Shown here in pieces: positions 5,582-10,274 of a stretch of DNA of 10,274 nucleotides. The DNA is from Planctomycetota bacterium (GTDB lineage: Bacteria > Planctomycetota > Planctomycetia > Isosphaerales > Isosphaeraceae). How positions within the stretch are numbered: position 1 is the first letter of the stretch; each line of letters starts with the position of its first letter. Position numbers and translations under genes: made by a program. The stretch covers positions 1 to 10,274 of the forward strand of contig JAKAUH010000284.1 of the NCBI GenBank assembly GCA_021818605.1, in the 5' to 3' direction. Under the pieces are notes generated by a model. That model was not told where the DNA came from. It saw nothing but the letters and a program-made list of their open reading frames with translations, and ran no database searches.

Positions 5582-7567
5582 ATGACCGAGCCGCAGAAGC
5601 CGACCTCGAAGGACGAGCCCAGGGACGCGTCGACGACCCCGATTCGCCCGCTGCTGCTTTGGTATCTCGTGATGATGCTCATCATGCTTTGGTTCTGGCA
5701 GGACGCCTTTCGTCAGGTGGCGATGCGGACGATCCCTTACAGCGAGTTCAAGGCCCGGCTGGCCAAGGGCGAGGTCTCGGACTGCACGGTGGAGCAGGAT
5801 GAGATCACCGGCAAGATCACTCCAAAAACCGCGCCGGCCGCGACGAAGAGCGAGGGGGCGACGGCCGGCGAGGCCTTCGGATTCCGCACCGTGCGTGTCG
5901 AGGATCCCCAGCTCGTCGCGGACCTGGAGAAGGTGGGAGCCGCATTCAGCGGGGTTCGGCCGGGCCTGCTGTCGCAGCTCCTCTGGGCGTGGCTGCTGCC
6001 CATCGGCATGATCGCGCTGCTCTGGTGGGCGATGTCGCGCCGACTCGGCACCGCGGGCGAGTCCGTCCTCAGCTTCGGCCGGAGCCGGGCGCGGCTGATC
6101 GCCGAGAAGTCGACCGGCGTCACCTTCGACGACGTGGCCGGTTGCGACGAGGCCAAGGCCGAGCTCGTCGAGGTCGTCGATTTCCTGCGCGATTCGGATC
6201 GATACCGCTCGCTGGGTGCGAAGATCCCCAGGGGAGTGCTCCTGCTCGGTCCACCCGGGACGGGGAAGACGCTGCTGGCGCGCGCCATCGCGGGCGAGGC
6301 TCGGGTCCCGTTCTTCTCGCTGAGCGGCAGCGAGTTCGTCGAGATGTTCGTCGGCGTCGGGGCGGCTCGGGTGCGCGACCTGTTCCAGCAGGCCAAGGCC
6401 CAGGCGCCTTGCCTCGTCTTCATCGACGAGCTGGACGCGATCGGCGGCCAGCGCGGCATCCGCCTCGGCACCGTCAGCGACGAGCGTGAACAGACCCTCA
6501 ATCAGCTACTCGTCGAGATGGACGGCTTCGAGCCGAATTCGGGCGTGATCCTGCTCGCCGCGACCAACCGTCCCGAGGTGCTCGACCGCGCGCTCCTGCG
6601 CCCCGGGCGATTCGACCGTCAGGTCGTGATCGACGCGCCCGACCTGGACGGGCGCGAGGCGATCCTCAAGATCCACGCGCGCGACAAGCCGCTGGCAGCC
6701 GACGTCGACCTCCGGCGAATCGCCCGGTCGACGCCCGGGTTCTCCGGGGCCGACCTGGCCAACGCGATGAACGAGGCGGCCCTGCTGGCCGCCCGCCGCT
6801 ACTCGCCGGCCATCACCCAGCGGGACATCGAGGACGCGGTCGAGAAGGTGGTCGCCGGGCCCGAGCGCAAGAGCCGACGGCTCGGGGAGAAGGAAAGGAC
6901 CCAGGTCGCCTACCACGAGGTCGGCCATGCGCTGGTGGCCGCCCACTGCGAGCATGCCGATCCGGTGCGGAAGATCAGCATCATCCCGAGGGGTCGCGCG
7001 GCCCTGGGATACACGCTTCAGCTCCCGGCGGGCGACCAGTTCCTGCTGAGTCGTTCGGACCTCGTCGATCGCGTCCGCGGTCTTCTGGGCGGCCGGGCGG
7101 CCGAGGAGCTCGTCTTTGGCGAGGCGACGACCGGCGCGGAGAATGACCTCGAACACGCGACGGCGCTGGCACGCCAGATGGTCGGCCTTTATGGAATGAG
7201 CCAATCAATTGGCCTGGCCCACGTCGGCCTGAAGCCGGGCGCCTTCATGCCCGCGGCGCAGGAAGGAGCGATCCAGCGCGATTGCAGCGAGCAGACCGCT
7301 CGCGAGATCGACGAGGAGGTCAAGGCCATCCTCGCCGACGCCTACGATTCGGCCAGGCAAATCCTCTCGTCGCATCGCGACCAGCTCGATCGGGTGGCGC
7401 GGGAGCTCCTGCGGCGGGAGACGCTCGACGACTCAGCCTTTCGCGCGTTGCTGGAGGGTCATCCGTCGGCGGGGACGACCGAGGACTCGACCTCGCCGCC
7501 CGTCTCCTCCAATGGGGATTCGCTCGCCCATTCTTCTGTTGCTCTCCTGATACCAGAGACCTCTTGA
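5582..7567 (+). CDS. ftsH: ATP-dependent zinc metalloprotease FtsH
   Basis: FtsH is a hexameric inner-membrane AAA+ protease that extracts and degrades damaged membrane proteins and short-lived regulators. Membrane segment 1 is at about 23-39. A short external domain follows, with the usual IPYSEFK start at 51-57, and membrane segment 2 is at about 127-151. The AAA module has Walker A GPPGTGKT (223-230), the pore loop FVGVG (256-260), Walker B VFIDELDA (279-286) and the second region of homology with ATNRPEVLD and RPGRFDR (327-346). The peptidase has HEVGH (445-449) with both histidines and the glutamate, plus D522 in ENDLEHATA as the likely third zinc ligand. At 661 residues it is complete. 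Its GAGG ribosome site overlaps the stop of the upstream gene. Its own stop overlaps the -35 box of RNA copy C, whose terminator probably ends this transcript. Its location beside hsp20 suggests an accessory, stress-linked copy. Confidence 0.97.
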   Translation: MTEPQKPTSKDEPRDASTTPIRPLLLWYLVMMLIMLWFWQDAFRQVAMRTIPYSEFKARLAKGEVSDCTVEQDEITGKITPKTAPAATKSEGATAGEAFGFRTVRVEDPQLVADLEKVGAAFSGVRPGLLSQLLWAWLLPIGMIALLWWAMSRRLGTAGESVLSFGRSRARLIAEKSTGVTFDDVAGCDEAKAELVEVVDFLRDSDRYRSLGAKIPRGVLLLGPPGTGKTLLARAIAGEARVPFFSLSGSEFVEMFVGVGAARVRDLFQQAKAQAPCLVFIDELDAIGGQRGIRLGTVSDEREQTLNQLLVEMDGFEPNSGVILLAATNRPEVLDRALLRPGRFDRQVVIDAPDLDGREAILKIHARDKPLAADVDLRRIARSTPGFSGADLANAMNEAALLAARRYSPAITQRDIEDAVEKVVAGPERKSRRLGEKERTQVAYHEVGHALVAAHCEHADPVRKISIIPRGRAALGYTLQLPAGDQFLLSRSDLVDRVRGLLGGRAAEELVFGEATTGAENDLEHATALARQMVGLYGMSQSIGLAHVGLKPGAFMPAAQEGAIQRDCSEQTAREIDEEVKAILADAYDSARQILSSHRDQLDRVARELLRRETLDDSAFRALLEGHPSAGTTEDSTSPPVSSNGDSLAHSSVALLIPETS

Positions 7568-7592
7568 CATGACGTGGAAGCAAGGCTAGTCT
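7564..7592 (+). promoter_or_regulatory. Consensus sigma70-type promoter of RNA copy C
   Basis: A perfect TTGACA (7564-7569), a 17-bp spacer and TAGTCT (7587-7592). The -35 box includes the ftsH stop codon (7565-7567). The predicted start is near 7599. It is the strongest-looking promoter in the window. Confidence 0.78.
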
Positions 7593-7598
7593 GAGATA

Positions 7599-7677
7599 AG
7601 TCGATCGCTCATGCTGGGCATCGGCGAAATCGGCTGCGACAGCCCCATCATGCGAAACCGCGTGATTGGGGCTTTTT
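7599..7677 (+). ncRNA. Small structured RNA, copy C (between ftsH and hsp20)
   Basis: Predicted transcript of about 79 nt. Hairpin 1 pairs CGAT (7602-7605) with ATCG (7620-7623) and GCTC (7607-7610) with GGGC (7616-7619), around ATGCT, with one bulged C. The outer bases differ from copies A, B and D but still pair. A 22-nt linker with CGGCT follows, then the terminator at 7642-7677. It probably also ends the ftsH message. The nearest clear gene beyond it is hsp20, about 450 bp away, so a leader role is less certain than for copy B. Confidence 0.8.
7642..7677 (+). terminator. Intrinsic terminator of RNA copy C (and probably ftsH)
   Basis: GCCCC (7642-7646) pairs with GGGGC (7668-7672). ATCATGCG (7647-7654) pairs with CGCGTGAT (7659-7666), including a U-G wobble and a bulged T at 7667. 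The loop is AAAC and TTTTTGTT follows. Confidence 0.92.
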
Positions 7678-8126
7678 GTTGCGCCTGCCAATCTGAAGAA
7701 CGGATCACCGGGCTGCCCCTTCCTGGCAGGAGCCCGGCCCCGCGGTGACGGCCGCCGCGCGTCGGGGACCAGGGGAAAACCTCCTCAGTTCCCTGGAGAA
7801 CGCGGTATGTCCCTACTTCATGAGCGATGCCCGGGCAGCCACCTGCACATCCTTCAGCCGGCGTACGATCCGATCTTTGAGTTCTACCGCCAGACTGTTG
7901 AAGCCTCGGCCTGCGATCGGATTGCGCCCCGGGGCGTTGGGATCGTTCGACGATGTGACGCCCGTGCCGCTTCTCGCCCTCCCGATCAGGCCGGCGCGTC
8001 CTCTTGCCAGGTCGTCATCGCGGCCCAGGGGCCGCGGAAGGGGAAGATATCCGCTCGCCCCTGAATCCTCAGAAATCCTTGCCCTGTCCAATGTGTTCGA
8101 TTCCACAACTGAGAAGGGAGAAAACG
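7678..8126. other. 450-bp stretch between RNA C and hsp20 with two rival short frames
   Basis: A plus-strand frame at 7807-8064 (85 residues, starting MSLLHERCPGSHLHILQPAY) has GGAG 8 nt before its ATG and ends 62 bp before hsp20. A minus-strand frame at 8106-7813 (97 residues) covers the same bases and includes a protein-like run, RGFNSLAVELKDRIVRRLKD. Third-position GC of each looks lower than in the confident genes. Neither shows a known domain, and at most one can be real. The rest of the stretch holds no clear promoter or RNA, although hsp20 may have its own promoter here. Confidence 0.3.
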
Positions 8127-8708
8127 ATGACCGAGCTCAAGGAAGCCCCCAAGGCGAAGACGGGGAACGGCCCTGCAACCACGAAGGAATCCGCGCCGCC
8201 GGCGCCGATGGGCGCTGCGTCAATGAATCCGTTCGGGGTCATGCGGCGGTTCGCCCGCGAGATGGACCGCCTGTTCGAGGACTTTGGCCTCGAGTCAGGC
8301 CTGCACGTTCCCCGATTCCTCAGCCGGGGGCACGAGGCGCTTCGGCGCGAGGCGGGTCTCGTCGCGGCCGAGTGGTCGCCTCGCATCGACGTCCAGCGCC
8401 GCGATGGCCAGTTGGTCGTCCGTGCCGACCTGCCCGGCATGAAGAAGGACGATATCAAGGTCGAGGTCTCCGACGACCTGGTCACGATCCAGGGCGAGCG
8501 GAAGCACGAGGAGAAGCAGGAGCGCGAGGGTTATCGCTACAGCGAGTGCTCTTACGGCTCGTTCTACCGCGCCATCACCCTGCCCGCGGGTGCGGAGACC
8601 GCCAGGGCATCCGCGGCGTTCCACAACGGCGTTCTCGAGGTGACCGTGCCGGCACCGACCCAGACCGAGGCGAAGACCAGGCGCCTCGATGTCCGCGACG
8701 CCAGGTAG
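8127..8708 (+). CDS. Small heat-shock protein, Hsp20/alpha-crystallin family
   Basis: This 193-residue ATP-independent holdase binds unfolding proteins in the cytoplasm and keeps them refoldable. A low-complexity Ala/Pro/Lys N-terminus (1-33) precedes the NPFGVMRRFAREMDRLFEDFG helix (34-54), typical of bacterial Hsp20. The alpha-crystallin domain spans about 83-177, from SPRIDVQRRDGQLVVRADLPGM to the signature FHNGVLEVTVP (165-175). The C-terminal I-x-I anchor appears as the weaker L-D-V in RRLDVRDAR (185-193). The ATG was chosen because GAGAAGGGAG ends 6 nt upstream; the in-frame extension further upstream has no family similarity. The BON gene follows after 167 bp that contain a large hairpin. 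Confidence 0.95.
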   Translation: MTELKEAPKAKTGNGPATTKESAPPAPMGAASMNPFGVMRRFAREMDRLFEDFGLESGLHVPRFLSRGHEALRREAGLVAAEWSPRIDVQRRDGQLVVRADLPGMKKDDIKVEVSDDLVTIQGERKHEEKQEREGYRYSECSYGSFYRAITLPAGAETARASAAFHNGVLEVTVPAPTQTEAKTRRLDVRDAR

Positions 8709-8718
8709 TCTGATCGCG

Positions 8719-8772
8719 CCCCGCCGGTCCCGTCTCGCGGTCGATTCCGACCGCGGCGAGGGACCGACGGGG
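8719..8772 (+). repeat. Large GC-rich hairpin between hsp20 and the BON gene
   Basis: Nested arms pair CCCCG with CGGGG (outer), CGGTCCC (8725-8731) with GGGACCG (8760-8766), and GCGGTCG (8737-8743) with CGACCGC (8748-8754) around ATTC. No T-tract follows, so full termination is doubtful. It starts 10 bp after the hsp20 stop and could protect or trim the hsp20 3' end, or partly uncouple the BON gene from hsp20. Confidence 0.65.
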
Positions 8773-8875
8773 TCCCGATGTCCCACGATCGCGGAACGGG
8801 TCCGCGGTCAGGGTGAACTCTGAGCGACAGCACCGGCGTCGGTGCGGCCTCTTCGAACGAGAGACGGAGGATACC

Positions 8876-9529
8876 ATGAGGAACGACCTGGAATTGCGCC
8901 GCGATCTTCTCGACGAGCTCGAGTGGGAGCCGAGCATTGATGCGGCCGGAATCGGCGTCGCCGTCCACCACGGCATCGTGACGCTGACCGGGACCGCGAA
9001 GAGCTATTCGGAGAAGCTGCTGGCCGAGCGGGCGATCCGGCGCGTCAAGGGCGTCAAGGGCATCGCGAACGACATCGAAGTTCACCTGCCCGGCGGCGCC
9101 GATCGCTCGGATACCGAGATCGCCCAGGCGGCCATCCAGGCCCTCCGGTGGAAGAGTCTGTTGCCCGCGGGGCGGGTGACCGTCACCATCAGCGAGGGCT
9201 GGATCACACTCGAGGGCGAGGTCGACTGGCAGTATCAGAAGAACGCCGCTTTCGAGGCCGTCCATCACCTCTACGGGGTGACCGGCGTGACCAACCTGAT
9301 CGCCATCACCCCGCGGGTCTCGAAGGCCGAGGTCAAGTCGCGGATCGAGGCCGCCTTCCGCCGTAGCGCGGATCTGGATGCGCAGCGGATCAGCGTCGAG
9401 GCCCATGACGGCAAGGTGACGCTCCGCGGCGATGTCCCGTCCTGGAGTGAGCGGCAGGAGGCCGAGAGGACGGCGTGGGCAGCGCCGGGGGTCAGCCAGG
9501 TCGAGAACCTGATCGCCATCTCGCCCTGA
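8876..9529 (+). CDS. Triple BON-domain protein (OsmY-like stress protein)
   Basis: This 217-residue protein is built almost entirely of three BON domains at about 5-70, 78-145 and 150-216. Each has the alpha-beta pattern with V.V..G.VTL.G.V near its middle (GIVTLTGTAKS, GWITLEGEVDW, GKVTLRGDVPS) and G(V).. .V.N.I at its end. BON domains bind phospholipid or membrane surfaces and occur in OsmY-type envelope stress proteins. Unlike OsmY, this one shows no signal peptide, so it may act in the cytoplasm or at the inner face of the membrane. The ATG at 8876 has GGAGG 5 nt upstream; the in-frame region before it is not BON-like. Its place after hsp20 suggests co-induction under stress. Confidence 0.93.
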   Translation: MRNDLELRRDLLDELEWEPSIDAAGIGVAVHHGIVTLTGTAKSYSEKLLAERAIRRVKGVKGIANDIEVHLPGGADRSDTEIAQAAIQALRWKSLLPAGRVTVTISEGWITLEGEVDWQYQKNAAFEAVHHLYGVTGVTNLIAITPRVSKAEVKSRIEAAFRRSADLDAQRISVEAHDGKVTLRGDVPSWSERQEAERTAWAAPGVSQVENLIAISP

Positions 9530-9624
9530 GCGCCGACCGAAGCGATCCGCCCCGTCCGACAGAGTAACCTTTACCTGAGCCGGTGGATGTTCGACCGATT
9601 GCTCAGCCGCGCCGTCGTCGGCTT

Positions 9625-9677
9625 TCGAATTCGAGTATAAATTCAACTAATCTAGTAAAATAAACATTTGTAAATTC
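9625..9677. other. AT-rich patch upstream of RNA copy D
   Basis: A run of about 50 bp dominated by A and T stands out in GC-rich surroundings. It begins with the palindrome TCGAATTCGA (9625-9634) and ends at the copy D -10 box. It may serve as an UP-like element or a bent-DNA site in place of a good -35 box, or mark the edge of foreign DNA. It holds no gene. Confidence 0.6.
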
Positions 9678-9683
9678 TATTCT
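9678..9683 (+). promoter_or_regulatory. -10 box of RNA copy D
   Basis: TATTCT, identical to the copy A -10 box, lies 13 nt before the first hairpin, in line with 12-14 nt in the other copies. No good -35 hexamer lies 16-18 bp upstream (GTAAAA at 17), but the flank is strongly AT-rich. Confidence 0.5.
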
Positions 9684-9689
9684 CCGCCT

Positions 9690-9772
9690 CTTCGGGTTGC
9701 TCAAGACGGGCAGCCCCACGTTCCGGTCAAGTAGGCCCCCGCGATGCATTCCTGCGTCGTCGGGGCTTTTTT
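9690..9772 (+). ncRNA. Small structured RNA, copy D (orphan, near integrase)
   Basis: Predicted transcript of about 83 nt. Hairpin 1 is GGTTGCTC (9695-9702), loop AAGAC, GGGCAGCC (9708-9715), an 8-bp stem whose outer pairs differ from copies A-C and still match. A 23-nt linker with CCGGTC leads to the terminator at 9735-9772. No plus-strand gene follows within the next 300 bp, and the next gene is an integrase on the opposite strand. This copy therefore looks like a free sRNA or a leader that lost its gene. Confidence 0.72.
9735..9772 (+). terminator. Intrinsic terminator of RNA copy D
   Basis: GCCCC (9735-9739) pairs with GGGGC (9762-9766). A C-C mismatch follows, then GCGATGCA (9741-9748) pairs with TGCGTCGT (9753-9760) with two G-U wobbles, around TTCC. 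Six T follow (9767-9772). Confidence 0.88.
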
Positions 9773-10091
9773 CGTTGAACTGCCCGTCTGACGATCGGAC
9801 GTTGGGATCATCCGCCGGAAGTTGATCCCACGCGAGCGGCGATGGCCGCCGCATGAGCGAGGGTCGCGAGGGACCAGGCGCGCCGGCGTGCGTTGACGGC
9901 CCAACTGTCGTCCGACACTCGACCGCCGCGTCGGCGTCCTGCGGTCGCGCGGTTCGGCGATTCCGGGCCGGTGACCGGAAGGCTCTGATCCGCCTTCGCC
10001 GTCTCTTGCCAGGATCGTTCCGACGCCGCCCCTGTCACCGTCACCGAAGACCCAGGCTTCCCTTGCCCGACGTGTGGCGACGTGTTCGACA
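9773..10091. other. Intergenic stretch between RNA D and the integrase gene
   Basis: About 320 bp without a convincing gene. A 95-residue minus-strand frame (10095-9808) starts at an ATG overlapping the integrase stop (TGATG), but its composition is rich in Ser, Ala, Arg and Gly and it shows no domain. A plus-strand frame reading ...PCPTCGDVFD near 10050 looks zinc-ribbon-like but lacks a start codon. No terminator or att-like direct repeat was seen for the integrase. Confidence 0.4.
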
Positions 10092-10274
10092 TCACCCGAG
10101 CCGCTCCATCGCCCGCCGCGCGGCGTCCAGGTCCTGCGCAGCATAGATCTGGGTGGGCACGACGCTCGAATGTCCCAGGACGACGTTGGCGGTCTCAAGA
10201 CCGAACTTGCGGCGGATCCGGGTCGCGGCGGCATGCCGTAGGTGGTTGGGGGGCCAGCGGCGTGCCTTCCGCCA
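10092..10274 (-). CDS. Tyrosine recombinase/integrase, C-terminal 60 residues (5' end outside window)
   Basis: The minus strand from the window edge reads open for 60 codons to TGA. The fragment contains HLRHAAAT, the H-x-x-R box of the catalytic domain, then FGLETANVVLGHSS, with the second conserved histidine, and TQIYA, with the tyrosine that forms the 3'-phosphotyrosine bond to DNA. It ends 16 residues after that tyrosine, as XerC/D-like and phage-type integrases commonly do. Active-site residues in this part are intact. The start lies beyond 10274, so total length and N-terminal domain are unknown. It points to a mobile or formerly mobile element bordering the stress cluster. Confidence 0.9.
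   Translation of the reverse strand, partial: WRKARRWPPNHLRHAAATRIRRKFGLETANVVLGHSSVVPTQIYAAQDLDAARRAMERLG

Noticed and set aside
8004..8126. Longer N-terminus for hsp20
   Set aside because: The extra residues resemble no Hsp20 and the ATG at 8127 has a much better ribosome site.
7568..8126. CIRCE or HAIR operator for hsp20
   Set aside because: Neither the TTAGCACTC/GAGTGCTAA pair nor the CTTGAGT/ACTCAAG pair is present here or elsewhere upstream of the stress genes.
8564..9646. 360-codon minus-strand frame across hsp20 and the BON gene
   Set aside because: It crosses two well-supported plus-strand genes and their intergenic hairpin and shows no domain.
4766..9772. Explaining the four hairpins as ordinary gene-end terminators only
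   Set aside because: Two of them precede genes rather than follow them, and all four share an upstream hairpin, linker length and promoter distance that terminators alone do not need.
4766..9772. CRISPR array or transposon-type repeat as explanation for the four copies
   Set aside because: The copies are far apart, on both strands, without direct-repeat flanks, and their similarity follows RNA pairing rather than continuous sequence identity.
10030..10090. Plus-strand reading with PCPTCGDVFD, like half a zinc ribbon
   Set aside because: There is no start codon after the upstream in-frame stop, only one CxxC pair, and it runs antisense into the integrase.
9808..10095. Minus-strand 95-residue frame overlapping the integrase stop
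   Set aside because: The overlap is suggestive, but composition is shadow-like and there is no domain or independent support.

Overview
The window is GC-rich bacterial DNA that reads like a planctomycete, probably of the Isosphaera/Singulisphaera type. That guess rests on base composition, on the gene mix (split methylmalonyl-CoA mutase, PpsA, and a stress cluster of FtsH, Hsp20 and a triple-BON protein), and on the style of the integrase C-terminus. No rRNA or other phylogenetic marker is present, so the taxonomy is inference.

Left half, minus strand (4885 down to 54): a promoter and short RNA (copy A) lie upstream of ppsA (4664-2211). ppsA is followed after 61 bp by a cobalamin-binding mutase subunit (2149-1721), which overlaps the methylmalonyl-CoA mutase catalytic subunit (1724-54) by the four bases ATGA. 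PpsA interconverts pyruvate and phosphoenolpyruvate. The mutase interconverts methylmalonyl-CoA and succinyl-CoA. The set is a central-carbon/gluconeogenic block.

Right half, plus strand (5119-9772): RNA copy B, a 96-aa HicB-like small protein (5281-5571) coupled to ftsH (5582-7567), RNA copy C, an unclear 450-bp stretch, hsp20 (8127-8708), a triple-BON protein (8876-9529), and RNA copy D in an AT-rich gap. This is a membrane and protein quality-control stress cluster. The window ends in the C-terminal 60 residues of a tyrosine recombinase on the minus strand (10274-10092).

The main discovery is a four-copy family of small structured RNA genes of about 80 nt (A at 4850-4766 minus; B at 5153-5233, C at 7599-7677 and D at 9690-9772 plus). 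Each has a sigma70-like -10 box, with a recognisable -35 in A, B and C. A first hairpin starts 12-14 nt after the -10 and has a GCUC:GGGC core closing a loop of exactly 5 nt. A spacer of 21-23 nt follows, then an intrinsic terminator with a GCCCC:GGGGC (or GGGGU) base, an AUGC-containing upper stem and 5-6 U. The helices are kept by compensatory changes. Copies A and B sit between the only visible promoter and the start codons of ppsA and of the hicB-like/ftsH pair. This suggests either transcription attenuators controlling a stress regulon or a multicopy trans-acting sRNA. I could not assign the family to a named RNA class.
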